Shown: positions 42,036 to 50,756 of the stretch, in pieces | How positions within the stretch are numbered: position 1 is the first letter of the stretch | Layout: the number at the start of each line of letters is the position of its first letter | From: Bradyrhizobium sp. 1 | GTDB taxonomy: Bacteria; Pseudomonadota; Alphaproteobacteria; Rhizobiales; Xanthobacteraceae | Assembly: GCF_023073315.1 (NCBI RefSeq) | Contig: NZ_JADPJH010000028.1 | Coordinates: 1-64,000, forward strand | DNA: 64,000 nucleotides | Direction of reading: 5' to 3' | Translations under genes and position numbers: made by a program | Notes under the pieces: model-generated | Database searches by the model: none | Told to the model about the DNA's origin: nothing | The model's input: only the letters and a program-made list of their open reading frames with translations

Positions 42036-43259
42036 ATGACCGCCCATTACGACGCCCTCGAGACGCGCGAACAGGCCGCGCGCGAGGCCGAACTGTTCGC
42101 CCGACTGCCGGAGATGCTGCGTAGCGCGATGGCGGCACCAGCCTACGCCGAGCGGCTGAAGGGCGTCGATCCGGCCGCCGTGACCTCCAGGGCGGCGCTG
42201 GCGGGCCTGCCGGTGCTGCGCAAGTCGGAACTGCCGGCCCTGCACAAGGCCTCAGCGCCCTTCGGTGGCTTCGTGACAGCGGCTCCCGGCTCGTTCGCTC
42301 GCCTGTTCACCTCCCCCGGGCCGATCTTCGAACCGGAGGGGCGGCAGGCCGATCCCTGGCGCGGTGCACGGGCGCTGTTCGCGGCCGGGTTCCGCCCCGA
42401 CGACATCGTGCTCAACACCTTCAGCTACCATCTCACCCCCGGCGGCTTCATCTTCGATGCCTCGGCACGCGCACTTGGCTGCGCGGTGATCCCAGCCGGG
42501 CCCGGCAATACCGAGCAGCAATTCGAGCTGATCGAGGCCTATCGTCCCGTCGGCTACAGCGGCACGCCGGACTTCCTCAAGATCCTGCTCGATGCCGCCG
42601 CAACCGCAAACCGCGATGTCTCCTCAATCAAGCGCGCGCTGGTTTCGGGCGCGGCCTTCCCGCCCTCGCTCCAGGCCGAGATCAAGGCGCGCGGCATCGA
42701 TGCCTACCAGGCCTTCGGCACCGCCGATCTCGGTCTCATCGCCTTCGAGACCGAGGCGCGCGACGGCATGATCGTGAACGAGGATCTGATCATGGAGATC
42801 GTCAAGCCCGGCACCGGCGATCCCGTGGCGCCCGGCGATGTCGGCGAGATCGTGGTGACATCACTCGATCCGCACCATCCCTGGATCCGGCTCGCGCTCG
42901 GCGACCTCACGGCAGCGCTGCCGGGCCCGAGCAAATGCGGCCGCACCAACATGCGCATCAAGGGCTGGATGGGCCGCGCCGACCAGACCACCAAGGTCAA
43001 GGGCATGTTCGTCCGCCCCGAGCAGATCGCCGAGATCAGCAAGCGCCATCCCGCGCTCGGACGCCTGCGCCTCGTCGTCGCGCGCCAGGGCGAGACCGAC
43101 GCGATGACGCTGAGGGCGGAAACAGCGGCCGCGGATGATGCCTTGCACGAGGAAGTCGCCGGCACCCTGCGCGCCGTGACGAAGCTTGGCGGCAATGTCG
43201 AGTTCGTCAGCCCGGGGGCGCTGCCGAACGACGGCAAGGTGATCGCGGACGAACGGTAG
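42036..43259 (+). CDS. PaaK-family (phenylacetate-CoA ligase-like) AMP-binding protein
   Basis: A 407-residue ligase. VIPAGPGNTEQQFELIEAY, GYSGTPDFLKILLDAA and AFGTADLGLIAFETE follow PaaK-family patterns, and GDLTAALPG and GRADQTTKVKGMFVRPEQ cover the C-terminal domain hinge. The canonical PaaK serine-rich ATP-loop is hard to see, as in many divergent family members. It follows the transporter operon and suggests a second CoA ligation step or an alternative substrate, but its strand is separated from that operon by the AGE gene. Confidence 0.82.
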   Translation: MTAHYDALETREQAAREAELFARLPEMLRSAMAAPAYAERLKGVDPAAVTSRAALAGLPVLRKSELPALHKASAPFGGFVTAAPGSFARLFTSPGPIFEPEGRQADPWRGARALFAAGFRPDDIVLNTFSYHLTPGGFIFDASARALGCAVIPAGPGNTEQQFELIEAYRPVGYSGTPDFLKILLDAAATANRDVSSIKRALVSGAAFPPSLQAEIKARGIDAYQAFGTADLGLIAFETEARDGMIVNEDLIMEIVKPGTGDPVAPGDVGEIVVTSLDPHHPWIRLALGDLTAALPGPSKCGRTNMRIKGWMGRADQTTKVKGMFVRPEQIAEISKRHPALGRLRLVVARQGETDAMTLRAETAAADDALHEEVAGTLRAVTKLGGNVEFVSPGALPNDGKVIADER

Positions 43260-43271
43260 AGCGGCTCAAGG

Positions 43272-45146
43272 TCAATGGCCGCCAGTCGGGTCGCTGCCGT
43301 CACGATGCTTAACGTCGCAAGCCAGGCGAGCCGTCTCGCGATCTCTTACGGGGCGCAGAAGCGTTTGCTTCACGCGTCGCGGCTCAAAGCCTCTCACCAG
43401 CTCGATGGAGCCGGCAGTCGTCAGATCGGCTGACATGTCGATGCCGAACCGTTGCAGGATCGCCGGGGCCGAGACCGGGCTCGAAGACGGCTCTTCCAAC
43501 AAGATCCAGGATGCAGCGAGAATCGTGCACGGTGTGCGTCGCAGGACTTCGATCGCGTAATCCATCGCTCCGGGATATCCGCCCGCCATCCAGAGAGACG
43601 CCGGCGGTCGGGCGTTCAGGAAGAACGCCGTCGCGGGATTTGTACCGGTCAGATCGATCAGGGAATCGCCGCCGCGAAATCCTCCGTCCGCAGCGATCTT
43701 CCGCGCTTGCGCGATATAGGCTGCGGTCTCCTCTCCCAGGAGCAGATGCGAGCCCATCTCGGACAGTTCGGTATCGAGGGTTTGAAGTCGCAGCGCGCTG
43801 GTCTGGCGATAGGGGGCTTCCATCGCTCCTGTCAGCACGTAACACGGGATCAGCAGAGCCAGTGCGGCGACCAGGGGCAGCGCCTCCCACGCGCGATCCC
43901 TTGCGGCCGCCGCGACGGCAATGGCCAGCCCGGCCAACAACCAGAACGTCCCGGCTCGACCGGCCGCAGCCCAGAGATCCGTGTTGGTGCCCGCGGCATA
44001 GGCGATCGGCAGGAGGAGAAGCAGCAAAACGGCCGCACCAAGTTCGCGGGTCATCAGCACATGCCAGCCGGGCAGGATGAACAAGGCCATTGCAATACCG
44101 AGCGAAACGCCCAGCAGCTGGCTTGCCTGGACCGCGTCCGAGGACGGATTCGGATATCGGATTGTTGCGACGGCGAGGACGATCGCAATCAGGATCGCCG
44201 CGTTGGCAACGACAGACCAGGGCCAAATATACTGCCGCCAGAGCAGCACGAAGCCGACGGACAGAAATGAGCCGAACATGAAATAGGAGAAGGTCGACGC
44301 GGACTTGTGGTTCATTTCCATCGACTCCCAGCGAACGATGTCGCCAAGTCGATGTCCGGCCTGCAAGAGGTCGCTGAGTTGCTTTCCGCTGATGATGCGA
44401 CGAACAAACGCAAAGGGTGATCCATCGATCGCCCCGGCGACCAAAATCAGGACAACAAGCGACACAACAATCGCGATGCCAAGACCGCGCAGGTTGAGCT
44501 TGCCTGCGATCGCGAGATAAAGCGGGATCAAGGCGCCGAGCACGAGAGCGCTCGTCGGTTTGGCCATGAATGTCGCTGCTCCGCCGAGGCCAAGCAAGAA
44601 CCAGCCGAGCATGCTCACGGCAGAGCGATCCCCCCTTGCCAGAACTGCTCCGGCTGCCGTCACCATCAACGACTGTAGCGCCAGCGAATTGTAGCTTGGC
44701 GAGGGTAGCCATGGCGAGAACAGCACCAGCGTCGAGGCGGCGGCCGCAGCGGCCGAGCACAGCCAAATGGCCCGTGATGACCGATCCGCGGACTGCCTGC
44801 CGAGCGACCAAAGCAACGCATAGCTGGCCAAGAAGGCGAGACCGAAGAGAAGTCCGATATTCGCACATCTGAGAAGCGCGACATTGCGGTCCGTCAGCAG
44901 GTAGAGCGGATGGTAGATGAACCCGAACTGAGTGACCGAGGCGTCGAAGTCCCAGGGCCGCGAAATCCAGATCAGGTAGTAGCCTTCGTCGGTGAGCTCG
45001 AAGCCATGACGGCAACGCAGCAACGTCCAGACGACCAGGATGATGCTGGAACACGCCGAGAGAACCAAGGCGAGCGATTTCGCTGCCTGCAGCGGCCGGC
45101 TCAAATCGCTCGACTCCAGAATGCGCCCAGCCGGCCTCGAACCCAT
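43272..45146 (-). CDS. Large GT-C-like integral membrane protein, polysaccharide locus
   Basis: A 624-residue protein with about 12 hydrophobic segments and a C-terminal soluble domain (AAYIAQARKIAADGGFRGGDSLIDLTGTNP). The first external loop carries ELTDEGYYLIWI, an acidic pair in the place of the catalytic aspartate of GT-C transferases such as PMT/ArnT. I cannot name a family; a lipid-linked sugar transferase is a plausible but unproven role. The ATG at 45146 is chosen over 45194 because it avoids overlapping fcl. It converges on the PaaK-like gene. Confidence 0.7.
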   Translation of the reverse strand: MGSRPAGRILESSDLSRPLQAAKSLALVLSACSSIILVVWTLLRCRHGFELTDEGYYLIWISRPWDFDASVTQFGFIYHPLYLLTDRNVALLRCANIGLLFGLAFLASYALLWSLGRQSADRSSRAIWLCSAAAAAASTLVLFSPWLPSPSYNSLALQSLMVTAAGAVLARGDRSAVSMLGWFLLGLGGAATFMAKPTSALVLGALIPLYLAIAGKLNLRGLGIAIVVSLVVLILVAGAIDGSPFAFVRRIISGKQLSDLLQAGHRLGDIVRWESMEMNHKSASTFSYFMFGSFLSVGFVLLWRQYIWPWSVVANAAILIAIVLAVATIRYPNPSSDAVQASQLLGVSLGIAMALFILPGWHVLMTRELGAAVLLLLLLPIAYAAGTNTDLWAAAGRAGTFWLLAGLAIAVAAAARDRAWEALPLVAALALLIPCYVLTGAMEAPYRQTSALRLQTLDTELSEMGSHLLLGEETAAYIAQARKIAADGGFRGGDSLIDLTGTNPATAFFLNARPPASLWMAGGYPGAMDYAIEVLRRTPCTILAASWILLEEPSSSPVSAPAILQRFGIDMSADLTTAGSIELVRGFEPRRVKQTLLRPVRDRETARLACDVKHRDGSDPTGGH

Positions 45147-45159
45147 CGCAGCATCCCGC

Positions 45160-46110
45160 TCAAGAGCGTTCGGCCGATCCGCGGTACGCCTCATAAGCGC
45201 GCGTCAAGCCATCGTGAAGCAACGTCGTCGCGCGCCAGCCGAGCTTATCGAGACGGCTGACGTCGAGCAGCTTGCGCGGCGTGCCGTCGGGGCGCGACGT
45301 GTCGAAAGAGATCTCGCCGCTGTAACCGACGATTTCGGCGACGACGCGGGCGAATTCAGCAATGGTGATGTCCTCGCCGGTGCCGATGTTGATCAGCTCG
45401 GCAGCGGAATAGGTCTTCATCAGGTGCACGCAGGCATCCGCCATGTCGTCGACATAGAGGAACTCGCGCCGCGGCGTGCCGGTGCCCCACACGACGACGC
45501 TTCTGGTGCCCGAGACCTTCGCCTCGTGGAAGCGGCGGATCAGCGCGGCGACGACGTGGCTGAGTTCAGGATGATAATTGTCGCCGGGACCGTAGAGATT
45601 GGTCGGCATCACGCTGATGAAGTCGCATCCGTACTGGCTGCGATAGGCCTCGACCATCTTGATGCCGGCGATCTTGGCGATCGCATAGGGTTCGTTGGTC
45701 GGCTCCAGCGGACCCGTCAGCACCGAGTCTTCGCGCAGCGGCTGCGGCGCCAGTTTTGGATAGATGCAGGAGGAGCCGAGAAACATCAGTTTCTCGGCGC
45801 TGTTCTGATGCGCGGCCTGGATCACATTCGCCGCGATCGCGATGTTGTCGTAGATGAACTCGGCACGCAGCGTGTCGTTGGCGACGATGCCGCCGACTTT
45901 TGCGGCGGCAAGGAACACGACCTGCGGCCGTACCTTCGCGAACCAGTCGAACACGGCGGCCTGGCTGCGCAAATCGACCTCGCGCCGATCCACCGTGACG
46001 AGCCTGACGCCTTCCCGTTCGAGCCGGCGCGCAATCGCAGCTCCGACCATGCCGCGATGGCCGGCGACGTAGACACTCTTGCCCTTCAGCTCAAACGGTG
46101 CGCTTGCCAT
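45160..46110 (-). CDS. fcl: GDP-L-fucose synthase (Fcl/WcaG)
   Basis: A 316-residue SDR that epimerises and reduces GDP-4-keto-6-deoxy-D-mannose to GDP-L-fucose. Seen are VAGHRGMVGAAI at the NADPH site, the catalytic SSCIYP and YAIAK, and the Fcl-typical VMPTNLYGPGDNYHPE and DDMADACVHLM. The start ATG 46110 overlaps the end of gmd by 20 bases, so the two are coupled. Confidence 0.94.
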   Translation of the reverse strand: MASAPFELKGKSVYVAGHRGMVGAAIARRLEREGVRLVTVDRREVDLRSQAAVFDWFAKVRPQVVFLAAAKVGGIVANDTLRAEFIYDNIAIAANVIQAAHQNSAEKLMFLGSSCIYPKLAPQPLREDSVLTGPLEPTNEPYAIAKIAGIKMVEAYRSQYGCDFISVMPTNLYGPGDNYHPELSHVVAALIRRFHEAKVSGTRSVVVWGTGTPRREFLYVDDMADACVHLMKTYSAAELINIGTGEDITIAEFARVVAEIVGYSGEISFDTSRPDGTPRKLLDVSRLDKLGWRATTLLHDGLTRAYEAYRGSAERS

Positions 46111-47161
46111 TGGCCACGTCTCGTCTTGCCTCGGCCAGATCGCTCGCGACCATCTCCTCGACGAGCTGGGCAAACGTCCGCTTCGGCTTCCAGCCGAGCT
46201 TGTCGCGCGCCTTGCTGGCATCACCGACGAGGAGATCGACCTCGGTCGGCCGGAAATAGGTCGGGTCGACCTTCACGACCGTCTTGCCGCTTTTCGAATC
46301 GATGCCGGTCTCGTCGACACCTTCACCGCGCCATTCGATATGGCGGCCGACTTGCGCAAACGACAGCTCGACCATCTCACGCACCGAGCGCGTCTCGCCG
46401 GTCGCGAGTACGAAATCGTCGGGCTTGTCGGCCTGGAGGATCATGTGCATGCCCTCGACATAGTCCTTGGCATGGCCCCAATCGCGCTTGGCAGAGAGGT
46501 TGCCGAGATAGAGCATGTCCTCGAGACCGAGCTCGATGCGGGCGACGCTGCGCGTGATCTTTCGCGTGACAAAGGTCTCGCCGCGGATCGGGCTCTCGTG
46601 GTTGAACAGGATGCCGTTGCTGGCAAACATGCCGTAGGCTTCGCGGTAGTTCACCGTGATCCAGTAGCCGTAAAGCTTTGCCACGCCGTAAGGCGAGCGC
46701 GGATAGAACGGCGTGGTCTCCTTCTGCGGGATCTCCTGCACGAGGCCGTAGAGCTCGGAGGTCGAAGCCTGGTAGAACCGCGTCTCCTTCTCCATGCCGA
46801 GGATGCGGATCGCCTCCAGCAGGCGGAGCACGCCGATCGCATCGGCATTGGCGGTGTATTCCGGGCTCTCGAAACTGACGGCGACGTGGCTCTGGGCGGC
46901 GAGATTGTAGATCTCGGTCGGCCGGATCTGCTGCACGAGGCGGATCAGATTGGTCGAGTCCGTCATGTCGCCGTAATGCATCAGGAACGGCACGTTGCCG
47001 ACATGCGGGTCCTGGTAGAGGTGATCGACACGCGCGGTGTTGAACGAGGACGAGCGCCGCTTGATGCCGTGCACGACATAGCCGAGCGACAGCAGATGTT
47101 CAGCCAGATAGGCGCCGTCCTGCCCGGTCACGCCGGTGATCAGAGCAACACGTTGAGTCAT
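46091..47161 (-). CDS. gmd: GDP-mannose 4,6-dehydratase Gmd
   Basis: A 356-residue SDR making GDP-4-keto-6-deoxy-D-mannose. ITGVTGQDGAYLAEHLL at the cofactor site, RRSSSFNTARVDHL, the catalytic STSELYG and YGVAKLYGYWI, and FNHESPIRGETFVTRKI are all Gmd hallmarks. AAGGTTG precedes the ATG at 47161. Gmd supplies the substrate for Fcl and possibly also for the perosamine-synthase-like enzyme at 56428. Confidence 0.95.
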   Translation of the reverse strand: MTQRVALITGVTGQDGAYLAEHLLSLGYVVHGIKRRSSSFNTARVDHLYQDPHVGNVPFLMHYGDMTDSTNLIRLVQQIRPTEIYNLAAQSHVAVSFESPEYTANADAIGVLRLLEAIRILGMEKETRFYQASTSELYGLVQEIPQKETTPFYPRSPYGVAKLYGYWITVNYREAYGMFASNGILFNHESPIRGETFVTRKITRSVARIELGLEDMLYLGNLSAKRDWGHAKDYVEGMHMILQADKPDDFVLATGETRSVREMVELSFAQVGRHIEWRGEGVDETGIDSKSGKTVVKVDPTYFRPTEVDLLVGDASKARDKLGWKPKRTFAQLVEEMVASDLAEARRDVANGKRTV

Positions 47162-47410
47162 GGCCAACCTTGTTCCCGTAACAATTGAAAGGGATGGATG
47201 CACACTAGGCGCCGAACGAAGCGCATTCCCGATCTTCTTCTTGGACATATCGCCCCCCGGGTCAACCCCGGGGAACCGCCCGGAAACCGGCAAGCCGGGC
47301 GTGGAGGGACAGATTGGACCTGGAACACAATCGTGATACTGAGCGCCCAGGTCGACCGGGCTGCATCAGCGACTTGCCCGCCTCCACAGAGAACGCAATT
47401 TCGAGCCGAA

Positions 47411-47953
47411 ATGTCCCGAGACCGAGAGAGCACAGCGATCAACCAGGTGCTGCGCCCTGCCGTTTTCTTCGACCGCGACGGCGTTCTGAACGTCGACAGC
47501 GATTATCTGTTCGAGATCGACAAATTCCGCTGGACCGACGGTGCGATCGAGGCCGTGAAGGCGATCAACGATGCCGGCTATTTCGCCTTCGTCATCACCA
47601 ACCAGTCGGGCGTCGCCAGGGGATTCTATCAGGAGGCCGACATCCATCGCCTGCACGATTGGATGGCGGAGCAGCTGGCGGCCCACGATGCACGGATCGA
47701 TGCTTTCGAATATTGCCCGTTTCATCCGGACGGGTCGGTCGCCCCCTACCGGGCCAGCAGTGATCGCCGCAAACCGCAGCCCGGCATGATTGTGGACCTC
47801 CTGACGAAGTTCCCCGTTGACGCGAGCAAGAGCTTCGTGGTCGGCGACAGGCCGTCCGACATCGAAGCTGCGCGCGCCGCCGGAATGCCTGGCCATCTCT
47901 TTGCCGGTGGCAATCTGCGGGATTTCATCCTACCGCTGCTGGCCCGCGGATAA
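47411..47953 (+). CDS. HAD-IIIA phosphatase, GmhB-like
   Basis: A 180-residue HAD phosphatase like D,D-heptose 1,7-bisphosphate phosphatase. Motif I is FFDRDGVLN (Asp21, Asp23), motif II VITNQSGVARG, the lysine in RRKPQPGM and motif IV in VGDRPSDIEAA. GmhB has a four-ligand zinc loop; here the first pair survives (Cys102 and His105 in YCPFHPDG), but the Cys-x-Cys pair before RKP reads ASSDRRKP. The zinc site is therefore broken or altered. The role could be a heptose or related sugar-phosphate step. Confidence 0.83.
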   Translation: MSRDRESTAINQVLRPAVFFDRDGVLNVDSDYLFEIDKFRWTDGAIEAVKAINDAGYFAFVITNQSGVARGFYQEADIHRLHDWMAEQLAAHDARIDAFEYCPFHPDGSVAPYRASSDRRKPQPGMIVDLLTKFPVDASKSFVVGDRPSDIEAARAAGMPGHLFAGGNLRDFILPLLARG

Positions 47954-47957
47954 CGCC

Positions 47958-49166
47958 GTGGAGAAAGCTCCCAACTTCATTCTCGCGACGGAGTTCTATC
48001 CGCCGGATTCGAGCACGACCGCGACCTATCTCGGTGCAATCGCGAACGCGATCGCCCTGGACATGCAGACGGTCGTTCTGTCGGGGACGCCGGGCTCCGC
48101 GAGACCGGCGGTCGACAGGAACACGCCCGAGGTCGTCGACATCGCGAACTGGAGACCGCCCAAGCACGCGCTCGCAAGACGCCTCATCGCAAGCTCTGCG
48201 CTGGCGCTGCGCCTGTTCTGGGCCGTCTACAGACGCGCACGACCGGGCGACGTCGTCATGTCGGTCACGAGCCCTTTCACCCTGCCCTATTCAATCACGC
48301 TTGCAGCAAGGCTGCGGCGCGCCACGACGGCGCTCCTGATCTACGACCTCTATCCGGAAGCTCTGGTGGCCGCCGGCATGGCCCGGCAGACATCGCTCGT
48401 CACGCGCGTCCTGCGCCTCGCCAATGGCTGGCTCTTCAGATCCCTGAACGCGATCTTCGTGATCGGCCGTGACGTGCCCCCGCTGCTGCTGCGCTATCCG
48501 CGCGTACGCGCAGAGCGCATCCATTTCGTGCCCAACTGGACATTGCTTCCGATCGGATTCCGCGAACCCGACGATGATTGCAGTTTCAGGAAGCCCTACC
48601 CGGCGAAGTTCATCGTCGGTCTCTGCGGCAATCTCGGCTTCACGCATGCACCTCGCACCGTGTTCGAAGCCGCGCGGCTCCTGCAGCATGAAACGCACAT
48701 CCATTTCGTTCTGTCGGGCTGGGGCGTCGGCTGGGCCGAGTTGAAGACCCTTCAAGCCTCGGAGAATCTGGCTAACGTCACCTTGGTGGATCCCGTGCCC
48801 GAGGAACAGCTTGCCGAATTCCTGGCGGCGGCGGACGCCTGGGCCATCCCCTACCGGCGCGACGTCGCCGGTGTCTCGATTCCAAGCCGCCTCTACAACT
48901 TTCTTGCCGTCGGGCGGGCCGTCATCGTCGGAACGGAGCCGAATGCGGAGGCCGGGCTTGCGGTCGCGGAGGAAGACATCGGCTGGGTCGTGCCGCCGGA
49001 GGACCCGACCAGGCTCGCGCAAGCGATCTCCGAAGCCGCGTCCGATCGCGGGGCGACGCTCGAACGAGGCCGCCTCGCGGCGATCGCCGCGCTGAAATAC
49101 AGCGAGCAAGCCTCGACGTTGCGCTACCGGGACATCGTGCGGCGCCTGCGCGAGACCGACGGCTAG
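47958..49166 (+). CDS. GT4-family glycosyltransferase
   Basis: A 402-residue GT-B transferase of the WcaI/WbuB type. FILATEFYPPDSSTTATYLG at the N-terminus, IFVIGRDVPPLLLRY, FIVGLCGNLGFTHAP and SIPSRLYNFLAVGRAVIVGTEP at the donor site. The start GTG 47958 is four bases after the phosphatase stop and has no strong ribosome site, suggesting coupling. Its stop shares the CTAG at 49163-49166 with the convergent aminotransferase. Confidence 0.85.
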   Translation: MEKAPNFILATEFYPPDSSTTATYLGAIANAIALDMQTVVLSGTPGSARPAVDRNTPEVVDIANWRPPKHALARRLIASSALALRLFWAVYRRARPGDVVMSVTSPFTLPYSITLAARLRRATTALLIYDLYPEALVAAGMARQTSLVTRVLRLANGWLFRSLNAIFVIGRDVPPLLLRYPRVRAERIHFVPNWTLLPIGFREPDDDCSFRKPYPAKFIVGLCGNLGFTHAPRTVFEAARLLQHETHIHFVLSGWGVGWAELKTLQASENLANVTLVDPVPEEQLAEFLAAADAWAIPYRRDVAGVSIPSRLYNFLAVGRAVIVGTEPNAEAGLAVAEEDIGWVVPPEDPTRLAQAISEAASDRGATLERGRLAAIAALKYSEQASTLRYRDIVRRLRETDG

Positions 49167-50260
49167 AAGTTCTTGATCAGCCTGACGACCTCGTCCTGCT
49201 GCTCGCGCGTGATCTCCGCAAACATCGGCAGCGAGAGGATCTTGCTCTGATCTTCAAACGCCCTCGGAAACTGTTCGGGGCGATGCGCCAATCGCTCATA
49301 GGCGGGCAGCAGCGGCAGCGCTGTCGGGTAGTTGATCGCCGTCTGCACCCCGTTCTCGCCGAGATAGGCTGCAAGCGCGTCACGCTTCTTATGCTTGATC
49401 GTGTAGAGATGATAGACGTGGGTGCGGTCGGGCGCGACACGGGGCACCTCCACGCCATCGAGTTGATTGAGGCCGGCATCATAGACCGACGCAGCATCCT
49501 GACGCGCCTCGGTCCAGGCCTTCAGATGCTTCAGCTTGGCCGACAGGATCGCCGCCTGCATTCCATCCAGCCGGCTGTTGATGCCTTCGATCAGGTGCTT
49601 GTGCTTCACCAGGCCGCCATGCCGGGCCAGCATGGTCATGTGCTCGGCCAGTGCCGCGTCCTCCGTCACGACCGCGCCGGCATCTCCGAACGCGCCCAGA
49701 TTCTTGCCCGGATAGAACGAGTAGGTCGCGGCCGCCCCGAAGGTCCCGACCGGCTGGCCCTTGTACTGCGCGAGGTGCGCCTGGGCGCAGTCCTCGATGA
49801 CCCAGAGGCCGTGCTTGCGCGCGATCGCCATGATCGCGTCCATGTCCGCCGGCTGGCCGTAGAGATGCACCGGGATGATGCCGACGGTGCGCGGCGTGAT
49901 CGCGGCTTCGACCGCCGCGGGGTCGATCGTGAAGGTCTCGCCGTCGGTATCGCAGAACACGACCTTCGCGCCCGCATGCGTGATCATCGCGGACGTCGAT
50001 ATCCACGAATGCGCGGTGGTGATGACCTCGTCGCCCAGCTTGACCTTCAGCGCGGCCATCGCGAGGTAGAGCGCATCGGTGCCATTGGCGCAGGACACGC
50101 AGTGCTTGACGCTCGCCGCTGCCGCGAACTCCCGCTCGAAGGCATCGACATAGGGACCACGGATGAACGCGCTGTCGCGAATGACCGCCGCGATCGCACC
50201 GTCGATCTCGTCCTTGATCGACTGATATTGGAGCCCGAGATCGGCGTAAGGTACCGGCAT
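49163..50260 (-). CDS. DegT/DnrJ/EryC1-type aminotransferase (WbpE-like)
   Basis: A 365-residue PLP enzyme. The start PVPYADLGLQYQSIKDEIDGAI, the DegT blocks ANGTDALYLAMAAL and VIEDCAQAHLAQYKG, and the PLP lysine in YPGKNLGAFGDAG are those of WbpE-like sugar 3-aminotransferases. With the WbpB- and WbpD-like genes just upstream it should form the amino group at C3 of a UDP-N-acetylglucosaminuronic acid. The exact sugar is inferred from the trio. Confidence 0.87.
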   Translation of the reverse strand: MPVPYADLGLQYQSIKDEIDGAIAAVIRDSAFIRGPYVDAFEREFAAAASVKHCVSCANGTDALYLAMAALKVKLGDEVITTAHSWISTSAMITHAGAKVVFCDTDGETFTIDPAAVEAAITPRTVGIIPVHLYGQPADMDAIMAIARKHGLWVIEDCAQAHLAQYKGQPVGTFGAAATYSFYPGKNLGAFGDAGAVVTEDAALAEHMTMLARHGGLVKHKHLIEGINSRLDGMQAAILSAKLKHLKAWTEARQDAASVYDAGLNQLDGVEVPRVAPDRTHVYHLYTIKHKKRDALAAYLGENGVQTAINYPTALPLLPAYERLAHRPEQFPRAFEDQSKILSLPMFAEITREQQDEVVRLIKNF

Positions 50261-50285
50261 GAATGCTATTCCCTAGGTCTTGCCC

Positions 50286-50756
50286 TTAAGTCTTGCCCTT
50301 GAGGCGGCGGGCGGGATTTCCGGCGTAGCTGCCCGGCTCGGTGATATCTTTCGTGACCACTGAGCCCGCTCCGATCACGACGTCATCGGCGATGGATACC
50401 GGCATGATGGTTGCGTTCGAACCGATCGAAACCCGGTTGCCGATCTTCGTCGCACGCCACAATTCGCGGCGGCCGCGGGCCGGCCCGCCGGTCGAGAAGG
50501 TGTCGTTGATGAACATCACGCCGTGCCCGACGAAGCAATCTTCCCCGATCGAGACCAGCTCGCAGATGAAGGCATGCGACTGCACACGGGTCCGCGCGCC
50601 GACGACGGCGCCGGTCTGTATCTCCGTGAAGGGACCGACGAAGCAATCATCCGCGATCTCGCAGCCGTAGAGATTGCAGGGTTCGACCAGTTTGACGCGC
50701 TCACCGAATTTGACGTCGCGCACGGCGACCTGGTGCACTTGCGGCTTGCCGCTCAC
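50286..50756 (-). CDS. Hexapeptide-repeat N-acetyltransferase (WbpD-like)
   Basis: A 156-residue left-handed beta-helix acetyltransferase. Hexapeptide repeats run from KFGERVKLVEPCNLYGCEI through IGEDCFVGHGVMFINDTF to IADDVVIGAGSVVTKDI, ending SYAGNPARRLKGK. It resembles WbpD, which acetylates the 3-amino group of the sugar nucleotide. Its start overlaps the WbpB-like stop by four bases. Confidence 0.86.
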   Translation of the reverse strand: MSGKPQVHQVAVRDVKFGERVKLVEPCNLYGCEIADDCFVGPFTEIQTGAVVGARTRVQSHAFICELVSIGEDCFVGHGVMFINDTFSTGGPARGRRELWRATKIGNRVSIGSNATIMPVSIADDVVIGAGSVVTKDITEPGSYAGNPARRLKGKT

